Positions 34,461-44,585 of a stretch of DNA of 64,000 nt are shown in pieces. The stretch is from DASUBV01 sp035763085. GTDB taxonomy: Bacteria > Actinomycetota > Actinomycetes > Streptosporangiales > Streptosporangiaceae. Below the pieces are notes generated by a model, which had not been told where the DNA came from, searched no databases, and saw nothing but the letters and a program-made list of their open reading frames with translations. The position numbers and the translations under genes are program-made. Numbering within the stretch: position 1 is the first letter of the stretch; each line of letters starts with the position of its first letter. The DNA lies in assembly GCA_035763085.1 (NCBI GenBank), contig DASUBV010000339.1:3659-67658 (forward strand). Reading direction: 5' to 3'.

Positions 34461-36293
34461 GTGGCTGATCTCAAGACCGACGAACTGCCGACCCCTCATG
34501 ACCAGCCCGCCGGCCCGGGCGGGAGCCCGGCATTCCCCGGCGGGCCGGGCTGGCGGAGGCGGCAGGCGGCCCTGGCCGCGGGCGCGCGCCGCGCGGCCCG
34601 GGCGGTGACCCCGGCGGCACTGTGGCGCAGTCACCGGCTGTTCACCATCCTGGTCCTGCTCTCGCTGGTGCCGCGCATCCTGGCTGCCCTGTCATTCCGT
34701 CCCGCGCTGCTGACCGCAGACTCGTTCCTGTACATGCAGAACGCCGCGAACGGCCAGCTCGGCTACCTGCGTCCGTCGGGTTACTCGTTCTTCCTGGCCA
34801 TCTTCCAGGGCCTGCCGCACGCGCTGCTGGTGGTCACCACCCTGCAGCACCTGATGGGCATCGCCATCGCCGTCATCGTCTACGCGCTGCTTCGGTACTG
34901 GGGCCTGCCGGGCTGGGGCGCGTCGCTGGCCGCGGTGCCGACGCTGTTCGACGTCCGCCAGGTCGCGCTGGAGTCCTACATCCTGTCTGACACCGTGTTC
35001 GCGCTGGTGATCGTGGTGGCGGCGGCGCTGCTGCTGACCCGCCGCACGCCCCGGCTGTGGCAGTGCGTCGTGGCGGCCCTGCTGCTGGCCTACGCCTCGG
35101 TGCTGCGCGGCAACGGCATCCCGCTGGTCATCGTCGTGGCCGTGTTCCTGCTGATCAGGAAGGTGGGCTGGAAGGCCTGCACGGCCGCCGCGGTGGCGTT
35201 CGTGGTCCCGGTGCTGGGCTACGTGCTGGCCTTCCACAGCCAGTACGGCAGGTACAACATGACCGTGAGCGACGGCATCTTCCTGTGGTCACGGACCACG
35301 AGCTTCGCCAACTGCCAGGTCATCAAGCCGCCGCCGGACCTGGCGCCGCTGTGCCCGGACCGGGAGAAGTCGCAGGCGGTGCCGCCCGCGCCGGGCTGGT
35401 CGATCTCCTACCTGCTCAACGAGCCCACGCCGTCCGACTACGTGTGGGCCCCGGACGTGTGGTGGCGCCACGACGCCCATCCGGGCATCAACTCCTACAA
35501 CGACACGCTCGGCCGGCGCTTCGCGATCAAGGCCATCGAGGCGCAGCCCGGTGACTACCTGAAGGTCGTCAGCCGCGACGTCATGCTGACCTTCCTGACC
35601 ACCGACCGGCCGCAGGGCGGGGCCTACCTGACCTTCACGCCGCAGCCGCGGATCCCGCACCTGCCGTCGTATTACCAGAACTACATCAAGAACTACGCCG
35701 GGACGACGAGCAACACCCATGCGGTGTACCCGTACGCGTTCTTCCTGTTCTTGTACCAGCAGCCGGTGCTCTTCACCGGCGTGCTCTTCCTGCTGGTCAT
35801 CCTGGCCGGGCTGGCCGGCGTGCTGCGCAACTGGCGGCGCTGGGGCGGCCTGCAGCTCCTGCCGTGGGGCCTGGCGGCCGTCAGCATCGTGTCGCCGGCG
35901 CTGGTGACCCAGTCGCTGTACCGGTACACGATGATCGCTATCCCGCTGGGCTGCCTGGCCGCGGGCCTGGGCTTCGCGCAGATCCCCGGCCGCCGCTTCG
36001 GCCGGGCCGCCCGGGCCGCGGTGCTCGTCCCGGCCGCCGCGGGTGCCCCGGCACCGGGCGGGGCGCCGGCCGGCGGTGCACCTGTCGCTGAGGCTGAGGC
36101 GCCTGCCAGCGGTAGTACCCCTCCGGCTGCTCCGGCTCCGCGGACTCCGGCTCCGGGCGCTCCGGCTCCGGGGGCTCCGGCGGCGGCTGCTCCGGACCAG
36201 GCTGCTCCGGCGGCGGGCCCGGCCGGGGCAGCGGACGCGCCTGGCGAGGCCAGCGGGACGGGTGAGACGGCCGGGGAGGACGGCAGCCGCTAG
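34461..36293 (+). CDS. Polytopic membrane protein, GT-C glycosyltransferase-like (copy A)
   Basis: Large membrane protein of 610 residues starting at GTG with ribosome site GAGGAAA. About ten hydrophobic helices lie between residues 58 and 505. The first extracytoplasmic loop has [11 protein letters not shown] with an acidic residue where GT-C enzymes keep the catalytic Asp, and RPSGYSFFL follows. A large loop of about 165 residues holds [21 protein letters not shown]. The C-terminal 100 residues are a Pro/Ala low-complexity tail. It is clearly paralogous to the gene at 38012-39526; the two bracket pccB. A lipid-linked sugar transferase role is an inference from fold features only. Confidence 0.75.
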   Translation: MADLKTDELPTPHDQPAGPGGSPAFPGGPGWRRRQAALAAGARRAARAVTPAALWRSHRLFTILVLLSLVPRILAALSFRPALLTADSFLYMQNAANGQLGYLRPSGYSFFLAIFQGLPHALLVVTTLQHLMGIAIAVIVYALLRYWGLPGWGASLAAVPTLFDVRQVALESYILSDTVFALVIVVAAALLLTRRTPRLWQCVVAALLLAYASVLRGNGIPLVIVVAVFLLIRKVGWKACTAAAVAFVVPVLGYVLAFHSQYGRYNMTVSDGIFLWSRTTSFANCQVIKPPPDLAPLCPDREKSQAVPPAPGWSISYLLNEPTPSDYVWAPDVWWRHDAHPGINSYNDTLGRRFAIKAIEAQPGDYLKVVSRDVMLTFLTTDRPQGGAYLTFTPQPRIPHLPSYYQNYIKNYAGTTSNTHAVYPYAFFLFLYQQPVLFTGVLFLLVILAGLAGVLRNWRRWGGLQLLPWGLAAVSIVSPALVTQSLYRYTMIAIPLGCLAAGLGFAQIPGRRFGRAARAAVLVPAAAGAPAPGGAPAGGAPVAEAEAPASGSTPPAAPAPRTPAPGAPAPGAPAAAAPDQAAPAAGPAGAADAPGEASGTGETAGEDGSR

Positions 36294-36328
36294 CCGCGGG
36301 GGAGCCGCCCTGGCCTACCCTGAGCGGC

Positions 36329-37960
36329 ATGGCCACCGATGCTCCTGAGCCACTCGACGAAGCGGCGATGCCCGACCCGCATACCACTGCCGGGAAGCTA
36401 GCCGACCTGGACCGGCGGCGCTACGAGGCGGTGCACGCTGGTACCCAGCGGCAGGTCGAGCGGCAGCACGCCAAGGGCAAGATGACCGCCCGCGAGCGGA
36501 TTGACGCCCTGCTGGATCCCGGCTCGTTCACCGAGCTCGACGAGCTGGCCCGGCACCGGTCGACCGACTTCGGCATGGCCAGGAACCGGCCCTACGGCGA
36601 CGGCGTGGTCACCGGCTACGGCACCATCGACGGCCGTCCGGTCTGCGTGTTCAGCCAGGACTTCACCGTCTACGGTGGCTCGCTGGGCGAGGTCTACGGC
36701 GAGAAGATCGTCAAGGTCATGGATCATGCCCTGAAGACCGGGTGCCCGGTGATCGGGATCAATGACGGCGGCGGCGCCCGCATCCAGGAGGGCGTGGTCG
36801 CGCTCGGGCTGTTCGCCGAGATCTTCTACCGGAACGTGATCTCCTCGGGCGTCATCCCGCAGATCTCGCTGATCATGGGCCCGTGCGCCGGCGGTGCCGT
36901 GTACTCGCCGGCCATCACCGACTTCACGCTGATGGTGGATCAGACCTCCTACATGTTCATCACCGGCCCCGACGTGATCAAGACCGTCACCGGCGAGACC
37001 GTCAGCCACGAGGAGCTCGGCGGCGCGCAGGCGCACAACGTGAAGTCAGGCGTCGCGCACTACCAGGCCGCGGATGAGCAGGACTGCCTGGACTTCGCTC
37101 GCGACCTGCTGTCCTACCTGCCCTCGAACAACCTGGAAGAGGCCCCGGTCCGGCCGCGCGGCCAGGAGGACCCGGCTGCGGCCCTGGCCATCACCGACAC
37201 TGACACCGAGCTGGACCTGCTGATCCCCGACTCCACGCGGCAGCCCTACGACATGCACACGGTGATCGAGCATGTGCTGGACGACGGCGAGTTCCTGGAG
37301 ATCCACGCCGGGTTCGCCAGGAACATCACCGTCGGGTTCGGCCGGGTCGACGGATCACCGGTGGGCGTGGTGGCCAACCAGCCCATGCACTCGGCCGGGA
37401 CTCTCGATATCGACGCCTCGGAGAAAGCGGCCAGGTTCGTCCGCACCTGCGACGCATTCAGCGTCCCTGTCGTTACCTTTGTTGATGTTCCCGGGTTCCT
37501 TCCCGGAACCGGTCAGGAATGGGGCGGAATCATCCGGCGCGGCGCAAAGCTTATCTACGCCTATGCCGAGGCAACGGTGCCGAAGATCACCGTCATCACG
37601 CGCAAGGCCTACGGCGGCGCCTACGACGTCATGGGCTCCAAGCACCTGGGCGGGGACATCAACCTGGCCTGGCCGACCGCCCAGATCGCCGTGATGGGCG
37701 CCGAGGGCGCGGTGGACATCCTCTACCGGCGCGATCTGGCCGCCATCGACGATGCCGGGGAACGGGCCACGCTGCGCGCCGAGAAAGCGGCCGAGTACGA
37801 GGACACGCTCTTCAATCCGTACATCGCGGCCGACCGCGGTTATGTCGATGCCGTCATCCGCCCCGCCGAGACCCGCGCCCAGGTAACGCGGGCGCTGCGC
37901 GCGCTGCGCAGTAAGCGCCAGACCCTTCCGCCAAAGAAGCACGGAAATATTCCCCTCTGA
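36329..37960 (+). CDS. pccB: Propionyl/acetyl-CoA carboxylase carboxyltransferase (beta) subunit
   Basis: AccD5/PccB-type carboxyltransferase of 543 residues that makes methylmalonyl- or malonyl-CoA with AccA3 and AccE. Marks: [48 protein letters not shown] (biotin-side oxyanion hole), [25 protein letters not shown] and [15 protein letters not shown] (acyl-side). It ends KKHGNIPL as in PccB. The epsilon subunit and biotin carboxylase follow further on, separated by a membrane protein and a NYN gene, which is not the compact order often seen. Confidence 0.94.
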   Translation: MATDAPEPLDEAAMPDPHTTAGKLADLDRRRYEAVHAGTQRQVERQHAKGKMTARERIDALLDPGSFTELDELARHRSTDFGMARNRPYGDGVVTGYGTIDGRPVCVFSQDFTVYGGSLGEVYGEKIVKVMDHALKTGCPVIGINDGGGARIQEGVVALGLFAEIFYRNVISSGVIPQISLIMGPCAGGAVYSPAITDFTLMVDQTSYMFITGPDVIKTVTGETVSHEELGGAQAHNVKSGVAHYQAADEQDCLDFARDLLSYLPSNNLEEAPVRPRGQEDPAAALAITDTDTELDLLIPDSTRQPYDMHTVIEHVLDDGEFLEIHAGFARNITVGFGRVDGSPVGVVANQPMHSAGTLDIDASEKAARFVRTCDAFSVPVVTFVDVPGFLPGTGQEWGGIIRRGAKLIYAYAEATVPKITVITRKAYGGAYDVMGSKHLGGDINLAWPTAQIAVMGAEGAVDILYRRDLAAIDDAGERATLRAEKAAEYEDTLFNPYIAADRGYVDAVIRPAETRAQVTRALRALRSKRQTLPPKKHGNIPL

Positions 37961-38011
37961 TTACTCGGATCCCGGGCGTTGATTCGGCCTCCCGGCCGCG
38001 CGTCCGGCATC

Positions 38012-39526
38012 ATGTCAGGCGTGGGGCACCTCAAGGCGAGCCTATATTTCCTAGCAAGAAATTGGGTATTTACTGCGGTCATGACCGCGGGCATTGCCCT
38101 GCGCGTCATCACCAGCGTCGGCTTCCCGCCGGCGATCTGGTTTGCGGGAGACTCGATCGTCTATGTCAACACCGCGCTGACCCACGTCCCGTCGATCTCC
38201 CGGCAGTCCGGGTACTCGCTGTTCCTGCTCCTGCTCCAGCCGCTGCACAGCTTCGCAGTGGTGACGGCTCTGCAGCACGCGATGGGCCTGGCCATGGGCG
38301 TCATGATCTTCGCCCTGCTGCGGCGGCACGGCCTGCCGCGCTGGGGCGCGGCCCTGGCCACGGCGCCGGTCCTGCTCGATGCCTACGAGATCCAGCTCGA
38401 GCAGGAAATGCTCCCCGACGTGCTGTTCGCGTTCCTGGTCATCGCCGCGGTGACGCTGCTGGGCTGGTGGAAGTCGGAGGACCGGCCGCTGTGGGCGGCG
38501 CCGGCGGCCACCGCGATGCTGGGCTACGCCGCGGTGTGCTGGCCGGTCGGCCTGCCGCTGCTGATCATCGCCGTGGTGGTGCTGATCATCAAGCGGGCCG
38601 GCTGGAAGGCCGTGACGGCGGGCGTCCTGGCCGGGGCGGTACCGCTGGTCATGTACCTGGGCTGGTATGACCGGGCGCACAATCGCATCGCCTTCAACAA
38701 CAGCTCCGGCGTGTTCTTGTGGTCGCGCACCATGACGTTCGCGGACTGCGCGGTCATCAAGCCACCGCCCGCCGAGCGGGTGCTGTGCCCCAACCAGCCG
38801 CTCGGGCACCGGATGTCGGCGTCACTCTGGATCTGGAACAAGCACTCGCCCATCCAGAAAGCGTCCAGCGTCCGGTTCACTCCCGAGATCAACACGCTGG
38901 CCGGGAACTTCGCCCGCCGGGCCATCCTGGCCCAGCCGCTGGACTATGCCCACGCCGTGGTCGACAGCTTTGCCCTGACGTTCACCTGGGACCGGCCGCC
39001 GCACCCCAACAAGGGGCTGAGCCGGCGCTACCAGTTCGGCCTGGCCTGGCGGAACTGGGATCACGGCACGCCCCGGTCAGTTCAGATCATCCTGGTCCAG
39101 CGCGAGTACACCGGCGGCCACCTGGCCGGCACCCACATGGTGCACCCGTGGTCGACGTTCATGATCGCCTACCAGAAGGTCATGTACCTGCGCGGGACCA
39201 TGGTCGGCATCTTGCTGCTGCTCGGCCTGGGCGCGGTGGTCCGGTCCTGGCTGGCCGCCGGGTACCGGCGGCGGCGTGACTTCGGCGGCCCGGCGCTGCT
39301 GCCCTTCCTGACCGGACTCGCCATCCTGCTGGTGCCGCCGATCACCGCGGATTTCTCGCTGCGGTACGTGGTCCCTGCCATTCCTGCGGTCACGCTGGCG
39401 GCCGCCTACCTCTTCCTGCGGGCGCGCCCTGCTGACGAGGCCCAGCCGCCGAAGGCCGAGGAACTGCCCGACGAGGACGACGACGACAAGCGAATCAGCA
39501 CCGGCCCGCTGCCGGCCCAGACCTGA
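38012..39526 (+). CDS. Polytopic membrane protein, GT-C glycosyltransferase-like (copy B)
   Basis: Paralogue of the protein at 34461-36293, 504 residues, without the long low-complexity tail. Corresponding segments: FAGDSIVYVNTA in the first loop with the acidic residue, RQSGYSLFLLLLQPL, TALQHAMGLAMGVM, FALLRRHGLPRWGAAL and the conserved loop motif GVFLWSRTMTFADCAVIKPP. About ten membrane helices. The ATG at 38012 is chosen; an ATG at 37979 in the same frame would add 11 residues. It begins about 50 bases after pccB on the same strand and may be co-transcribed. The C-terminus is acidic (EEDELPDEDDDD-like). Confidence 0.75.
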   Translation: MSGVGHLKASLYFLARNWVFTAVMTAGIALRVITSVGFPPAIWFAGDSIVYVNTALTHVPSISRQSGYSLFLLLLQPLHSFAVVTALQHAMGLAMGVMIFALLRRHGLPRWGAALATAPVLLDAYEIQLEQEMLPDVLFAFLVIAAVTLLGWWKSEDRPLWAAPAATAMLGYAAVCWPVGLPLLIIAVVVLIIKRAGWKAVTAGVLAGAVPLVMYLGWYDRAHNRIAFNNSSGVFLWSRTMTFADCAVIKPPPAERVLCPNQPLGHRMSASLWIWNKHSPIQKASSVRFTPEINTLAGNFARRAILAQPLDYAHAVVDSFALTFTWDRPPHPNKGLSRRYQFGLAWRNWDHGTPRSVQIILVQREYTGGHLAGTHMVHPWSTFMIAYQKVMYLRGTMVGILLLLGLGAVVRSWLAAGYRRRRDFGGPALLPFLTGLAILLVPPITADFSLRYVVPAIPAVTLAAAYLFLRARPADEAQPPKAEELPDEDDDDKRISTGPLPAQT

Positions 39527-39664
39527 GTTCTGGCCAGCGATCCGGGCAGCCGGGCGCAGGGCGGGGCAGAGCCGGGCGAGTTGGTTACAAACTGAGCGTA
39601 GTTGCCGAGTTACCTAGTGATACGGGACCGGCTTCCCGATCGTGCCACTAGAGTCGTCTCTACT

Positions 39665-40675
39665 ATGACCGAATCCGGTTCGCCGCTGCCGCTGCTGTCC
39701 CGCTACGCCATCATGGTCGATGTCGGGTATATCTACGCGTCCGCGGGAGAGCTGCTGTTCAGCGCCGCGTCCCGGCGCGAATACCGGGTTGATGCCGACA
39801 AGCTCATCCAGGCGCTGACCCGGCACGCCGAGGATCAGGTCCGGGGTGAGCTGCTGCGCATCTACTGGTACGACGCTGCCAGGGACCGGGTGCCGACCAT
39901 CGACCAGCGGGTCATCGCCCAGATGCCGTGGGTGAAGCTGCGGCTCGGCAACCTGAACGCGCGCGGCCAGCAGAAGGGCGTGGATGCCCAGATCCGCGCC
40001 GACATGGAGGCGCTGGCCCGGCACCGCGCGATCACCGACGCGATCCTGGTGGCCGGGGACGAGGACATGGTGCCCGCCGTGGAGGCAGCGCAGGCCTATG
40101 GCGTCCGGGTGCACCTGTGGGGCGTGGAGCCGCCCTACGGGACCAATCAGGCCGAACGGCTGGTGTGGGAGTCCGACACCGTGGAGGTGCTGGAGCGGGC
40201 CTTCGTGGAGCCGTACTTCAGCCAGCCGCTGGAGCCCGCCAGCGGCCCGGCCGCGGCGGTCCGCCCGGCCGGCCCGGCGGCGACCCCGGCTGCCATGCCT
40301 CCGTCGCCGTCACAAGTGTTCGGCGAGCGGCAGTTCCCCCGGCAGCAGCCGCCCGCCAAGCCCGCGGCACCCATCCCGGCCGCTGTCAGCCACCTGCCTG
40401 CGGCCCGCCTGGGCCCGGACCGCGAGCGGGTGGAGGAGGCAGGCGAGCACGTCGCGCACCGCTGGATACTGACCCGCGGCGACGACAACATCCGCGACCT
40501 GCTGCCAGGGCCGATCCTGCCCCCGGTCATCGACAAGGAACTGCTGGTCGAGGCAGAGAAAGAGCTGGGCCTGTCGCTGCGCGCCTACCAGGAGGCGCGA
40601 GAATGGCTGCGCGACGCGTTCTGGGCCCGGGTGCACCGCGAGTTCGGCATCGGCGTCGGTAAGTCGAGAGGATGA
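39665..40675 (+). CDS. NYN domain (PIN-like) putative ribonuclease
   Basis: Protein of 336 residues. The first 180 residues are a NYN domain with the acidic active-site set: YAIMVDVGYIYASAG (first Asp), DAQIRADMEALARHR, and AILVAGDEDMVPAVEAA. A Pro/Ala linker (about 200 to 260) leads to a helical C-terminal domain (EEAGEHVAHRWI, then KELLVEAEKELGLSLRAYQEAREWLRDAFW). It may cut RNA, but the target is unknown. Its stop overlaps the start of accE by four bases. The ATG at 39665 suits the family start. Confidence 0.85.
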   Translation: MTESGSPLPLLSRYAIMVDVGYIYASAGELLFSAASRREYRVDADKLIQALTRHAEDQVRGELLRIYWYDAARDRVPTIDQRVIAQMPWVKLRLGNLNARGQQKGVDAQIRADMEALARHRAITDAILVAGDEDMVPAVEAAQAYGVRVHLWGVEPPYGTNQAERLVWESDTVEVLERAFVEPYFSQPLEPASGPAAAVRPAGPAATPAAMPPSPSQVFGERQFPRQQPPAKPAAPIPAAVSHLPAARLGPDRERVEEAGEHVAHRWILTRGDDNIRDLLPGPILPPVIDKELLVEAEKELGLSLRAYQEAREWLRDAFWARVHREFGIGVGKSRG

Positions 40676-40941
40676 CGCCCGTGCCCGACAGCCCGGAACC
40701 TGGCACGCCGGCCGGGCCGGCCGAGGTCGCAGCCGGCCAGCCGGCCCTGCGGATCGTGGCCGGCCAGCCGACCCCCGAGGAGACCGCGGCCGTGGTGGTC
40801 GTGTTCAGCGCGCTGGCCAGCCAGCTGCCGCCCGGCTTGCCTGCTCCGGCCCGGTCGCAGTGGGCAGCCCGGTCGCGGCTGCTGCGCGAGCCCGTCAGCC
40901 CCGGCCCTGGCGGCTGGCGCGCCAGCGCCCTCCCCCGCTAG
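40672..40941 (+). CDS. accE: Acyl-CoA carboxylase epsilon subunit
   Basis: Small actinobacteria-specific subunit of 89 residues that stabilises the AccA3-AccD complex. After a disordered Pro/Ala start comes LRIVAGQPTPEETAAVVVVF, then WAARSRLLREP and the end PGPGGWRASALPR, all typical for epsilon subunits. The ATG overlaps the NYN gene stop (ATGA). It would be translated with the NYN protein rather than with PccB, which is 2.7 kb upstream. Confidence 0.92.
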   Translation: MTPVPDSPEPGTPAGPAEVAAGQPALRIVAGQPTPEETAAVVVVFSALASQLPPGLPAPARSQWAARSRLLREPVSPGPGGWRASALPR

Positions 40942-40955
40942 CCCCTCCGGCCTGC

Positions 40956-40970
40956 CGGCAGCTCCTGCCG
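40956..40970 (+). terminator. Short hairpin after accE
   Basis: CGGCAG-CTC-CTGCCG, 6-bp stem just after the accE stop. Weak, but correctly placed between accE and the convergent pepE. Confidence 0.4.
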
Positions 40971-41184
40971 CCGCTTAAACACCCCGGTGCTTAGCTTGCC
41001 GGGCGGCTGGGTTGAGGCCTCCAGGCGGTGTCCTCGTCGTCGAGGTGCGGGTTCTGAGGCAGCCACGCCGGATGCCGACGAGCCGGTGAAACCCTCTACC
41101 CGAAACCCGGCTGACGCTGGCAGCGGCAGACGGCTGCCGGGGTCAGGACGGCTGCGGGGTCAGGCAGCGGAACCGCGGCGCGAG

Positions 41185-41913
41185 CTAGCGAGTGTCGTAG
41201 CGCGGCACCGTGCTCAGCAGCTCGCTCACGTCGGTCCCCGGCGCCATCTCGGTCCCGCCCGGCGCGTCGCGGGTGAACAGCCGGGCAGGGGAGCCGCCGC
41301 CCAGGCTGGCCCGCCGGCCGCGGACGGCAAGCCAGGACCCCTCGCGCAGTCCCAGCACCGGCACGGCGTTGCACTGCAGGAACTCGGCAATCCGCTGAGC
41401 CCGCGTCTCGCCCTGGTGGGTGCTGGCCGGATCGGCGTCCAGGTAGTGCGGATTGACCTGAAACGGGATCAGCCCCAGGGCGTCGAACGAGGCGGGCTGG
41501 ACGATGGGCATGTCGTTGGTGGTCCGCAGTGTCGGGCAGGCCATGTTGGTCCCGGCGCTCGCCCCCAGGTAGGGCAGCCCGGCCCGGACCCGTCCGGGGA
41601 TCGCCGCTTTCAGGCCGGTGTCCTCCAGAGCCCGCAGCAGCCGGAAGGAGTTGCCGCCGCCGACGAAGACCGCATCGCAGCCGTCGAGAGCGGTGACCGG
41701 GTCGCTGACCTCGTGCGCGCCGGTGACCTGGATCGACAGCGGCGCCAGGGCATCCGTCATGACCTGGGTGTAGCGGTCATGGTCGAACCCGGCGAACGGC
41801 ACGAACAGCATCCGCCCGCCAGGCCCGATTAGCTCGGAGATCACCCCGCGGGCGTGCTCCAGGAACCCCATCCCGGGGCTGGTGGAATTAGACAGCAGCA
41901 GCAAGTCCGGCAT
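41185..41913 (-). CDS. pepE: Peptidase E (alpha-aspartyl dipeptidase, S51)
   Basis: Cytoplasmic serine peptidase of 242 residues with class I glutamine-amidotransferase-like fold. The start LLLLSNSTSPGMGFLEHA is family-typical, followed by VFVGGGNSFRLLRAL. The nucleophile is in LGASAGTNMACPT, and the His is in FQVNPHYLD. It cuts Asp-Xaa dipeptides. It lies in opposite orientation between accE and accA3 and has no obvious functional link to them. Confidence 0.93.
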   Translation of the reverse strand: MPDLLLLSNSTSPGMGFLEHARGVISELIGPGGRMLFVPFAGFDHDRYTQVMTDALAPLSIQVTGAHEVSDPVTALDGCDAVFVGGGNSFRLLRALEDTGLKAAIPGRVRAGLPYLGASAGTNMACPTLRTTNDMPIVQPASFDALGLIPFQVNPHYLDADPASTHQGETRAQRIAEFLQCNAVPVLGLREGSWLAVRGRRASLGGGSPARLFTRDAPGGTEMAPGTDVSELLSTVPRYDTR

Positions 41914-42212
41914 GACTCTCCTGGTCGGGCAGGCGCAGCTCCGCCGGCCAGCCCGGCGGCGCGGTGGTGATGCTATGCCACCTGCGGCCGCCCCGGTGGC
42001 GACCGGCCAGCCGCGGGTCCGGGCAGGCGGCTCACTAGACTCCAGGCAGTGTCCCGCCAGAAGTCCAGAGTGTCCGTCTGGAGAGCCGGCGCGGACCGAG
42101 ATGACCCGGTTCGGCGCCTGCTCGCGCCTGCGCCGGTCAGCGCAGCCCGCGGGCTCGGGAAACCCCGCGGCCCACTGGTCGTCCCCCGCGGCCAGCTGAA
42201 AGGAGCCAGGCC

Positions 42213-43994
42213 GTGCGCAAGGTGCTGATCGCCAACCGCGGCGAGATCGCTGTCCGGATCATCCGCGCTTGCCGCGATTCCGGCCTGGCCAGCGTCGCCG
42301 TGTACAGCGAGCAGGACCTCGATGCCCTGCACACCGTGATGGCCGACGAGGCCTTTGCGCTGGGCGGGGAGACCGCCGCGGCCAGCTACCTGGACATCAG
42401 CAAGATCCTCAAGGCGGCGGCCGACTCCGGCGCGGACGCGGTACACCCCGGCTATGGCTTCCTGGCCGAGAACGCGGAGTTTGCCCGCGAGGTGATCGCG
42501 GCCGGCCTGACCTGGATCGGGCCGCCCCCGGCAGCCATCGAGGCGCTCGGCGACAAGGTGAGCGCCCGGCACATCGCCCGGTCGGTCGGCGCGCCGCTCG
42601 CGCCCGGCACCGACGGTCCCGTGGCCAGCGCTCAGGAGGCCGCCGCGTTCGCGGCCGAGCACGGCCTGCCGATCGCGATCAAGGCCGCGTTCGGCGGCGG
42701 CGGCCGCGGGCTGCGGGTAGCCCGGACGGCCGAGGAGATCGAGAGCCAGTTTGAGTCGGCGGTCCGGGAGGCAGTGGCCTCCTTCGGCCGCGGCGAGTGC
42801 TTCGTGGAGCGCTACCTGGACCGGCCCCGGCACGTGGAGACTCAGTGCCTGGCGGACACGCACGGCAACGTGGTCATCGTGTCCACCCGCGACTGCTCGC
42901 TGCAGCGGCGGCACCAGAAGCTGGTCGAGGAGGCGCCCGCCCCGTTCCTGTCGGCTGAGCAGGACAAGCTGCTGCGCGAGTCCTCGGCGGCGATCCTGCG
43001 CGCGGCCGGCTACACCGGCGCCGGCACCTGCGAGTTCCTGCTCGGCCAGGACGGCACCGTGTCCTTCCTGGAGGTCAACACCCGGCTCCAGGTCGAGCAC
43101 CCGGTGACCGAGGAGGTCAGCGGCGTGGACCTGGTGCGGCAGATGTTCCGCATCGCCGACGGCGAGGCGCTGGACTTCACCGACCCCGAGCTGCGCGGCC
43201 ACTCCATCGAGTTCCGGATCAACGCCGAGGACCCCGGCCGCGGGTTCCTGCCCGCGCCGGGCACCATCACGGCCTGGCGCCCGCCGTCCGGCCCCGGCGT
43301 CCGGCTGGATGCCGGGTATGCCGCCGGGATGACCATCCCGCAGGCGTTCGACTCGCTGATCGCCAAGCTGATCGTCACCGGGGCGACCCGTGACGAGGCG
43401 CTGCGGCGAGCCCGCCGGGCGCTGGCCGAGTTCGTGGTCGAGGGCATGCCCACCGTGATCCCGTTCCATCGCGCGGTCGTGGACGACCCGGCCTTCACGG
43501 GCTCATCGCTGCAGGTGCACACCCGGTGGATCGAGACCGAGTTCGCCGGCGACATCCCGCCGTACTCCGGCCCGGCAGCTGCCGGGCCGGATGAGGAGGC
43601 CGGCCGGGAGCGGATCACCGTCGAGGTCGGCGGCAAGCGGCTGGAGGTCACGATCCCCGGCGGGCTGCGCCCGGGGGGCGGCCTCGCCGGCCCGGCCAGA
43701 GCCGGCGGGACCGGCAGCGGCGCGACCAGCCGGGCCCGGCACCGCGGTCGCCAGGCCGGCGGGCAGACCTCAGCCGGGGGAAACGCCCTGATCAGCCCGA
43801 TGCAGGGAACGATCGTGAAGATTGTTGCGACCGACGGCCAGCAGGTGGCCGCCGGCGACACGATCGTGGTCCTGGAGGCGATGAAAATGGAACAGCCGCT
43901 CACCGCGCACATGGCCGGCACGGTCAGCGGCCTGACGGTTCAGGTCGGGCAGACGGTGTCCGCCGGGGCTGTCATCTGTGAGCTGAGCGAGTAG
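42213..43994 (+). CDS. accA3: Acyl-CoA carboxylase alpha subunit: biotin carboxylase plus BCCP
   Basis: Fused alpha subunit of 593 residues. Biotin carboxylase domain from [19 protein letters not shown] on, ATP-grasp glycine loop [12 protein letters not shown], then [28 protein letters not shown] Gly/Ala/Arg linker (about 480 to 525) leads to the C-terminal biotinyl domain with the biotin-accepting Lys in [11 protein letters not shown]. It supplies carboxybiotin to PccB here and perhaps to the carboxyltransferase at 28.7 kb. GTG at 42213 with AAAGGAG upstream. A 9-bp perfect hairpin follows the gene. Confidence 0.96.
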   Translation: MRKVLIANRGEIAVRIIRACRDSGLASVAVYSEQDLDALHTVMADEAFALGGETAAASYLDISKILKAAADSGADAVHPGYGFLAENAEFAREVIAAGLTWIGPPPAAIEALGDKVSARHIARSVGAPLAPGTDGPVASAQEAAAFAAEHGLPIAIKAAFGGGGRGLRVARTAEEIESQFESAVREAVASFGRGECFVERYLDRPRHVETQCLADTHGNVVIVSTRDCSLQRRHQKLVEEAPAPFLSAEQDKLLRESSAAILRAAGYTGAGTCEFLLGQDGTVSFLEVNTRLQVEHPVTEEVSGVDLVRQMFRIADGEALDFTDPELRGHSIEFRINAEDPGRGFLPAPGTITAWRPPSGPGVRLDAGYAAGMTIPQAFDSLIAKLIVTGATRDEALRRARRALAEFVVEGMPTVIPFHRAVVDDPAFTGSSLQVHTRWIETEFAGDIPPYSGPAAAGPDEEAGRERITVEVGGKRLEVTIPGGLRPGGGLAGPARAGGTGSGATSRARHRGRQAGGQTSAGGNALISPMQGTIVKIVATDGQQVAAGDTIVVLEAMKMEQPLTAHMAGTVSGLTVQVGQTVSAGAVICELSE

Positions 43995-44031
43995 GCCCGC
44001 GAGCCGGCCGGGCCCACCCGACGAGCACCCG

Positions 44032-44052
44032 GAGCCCGGCACGGCCGGGCTC
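44032..44052 (+). terminator. Hairpin after accA3
   Basis: GAGCCCGGC-ACG-GCCGGGCTC, a perfect 9-bp stem with three-base loop in the 77 bases between accA3 and the next gene. It may end or thin out transcription; the next ATG is only 20 bases away. Confidence 0.6.
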
Positions 44053-44071
44053 ACGACAGCGAGGAGCGATC

Positions 44072-44428
44072 ATGGCCAGGCTGCCCGGCGATCCGGGCGT
44101 GTTCCGGTGGCTGCGCTTCGCGGCCGGCTTCCGGCTGCCCGCTGAGAACCGGGACTGGGTCCGGCACGAACTCACCGACGCGGGCTGGCGTGGCCGCACC
44201 GTCCTGCGGCACCTGGCCGTTATCATCCCCGTATGCGCCGCCCTGGCTGTGGTGGCGGGCGTGCTGCTGCCCGCGCCCGTGTGGCTGATCGTGATGAGCA
44301 TCGCGCTGATCTTGTGCGGCAGCGTCTTCACCGTCGCGGCCTATGCCGACGACCTGCGGGCAACCCGGCTGCGCCAGCACGGCTTCGAGGTCCCCAACGA
44401 CCCCGATCTGGGCCGCCCTACCCACTGA
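44072..44428 (+). CDS. Small conserved membrane protein (DUF5313-like)
   Basis: Protein of 118 residues with GAGGAGCGATC before the ATG. The N-terminus is soluble (RLPAENRDWVRHELTDAGWRG) and two close membrane helices follow (about 47 to 65 and 68 to 90). A short charged tail reads RATRLRQHGFEVPNDPD. The pattern looks like the DUF5313 family known from mycobacteria and relatives, but I name it only tentatively. Function unknown. Confidence 0.7.
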   Translation: MARLPGDPGVFRWLRFAAGFRLPAENRDWVRHELTDAGWRGRTVLRHLAVIIPVCAALAVVAGVLLPAPVWLIVMSIALILCGSVFTVAAYADDLRATRLRQHGFEVPNDPDLGRPTH

Positions 44429-44468
44429 CGGTGCCCGGCCGTCAGTCCGGGCACCACCACGCACATGC

Positions 44469-44552
44469 CCTCCCGGCACAGCACCTCCCGGCATGGCACC
44501 CCCTGGCACGGCCCTGCCCGGGGTGGCACCTCCTGGCATGGCCCTGCCCGGC
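44469..44552 (+). repeat. 15-bp tandem repeat, potential PPG(T/M)A peptide repeat
   Basis: Five and a half 15-bp units of the type CCTCCCGGCATGGCA. In the frame of the next gene they would encode PPGTA, PPGMA, PPGTA, LPGVA, PPGMA, LPG. They lie between two membrane-protein genes, and the repeat may be leader or an N-terminal extension. Confidence 0.7.
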
Positions 44553-44585
44553 CGCTCCGTGGCCGGCGGCGGGCCGGGACCGGCC

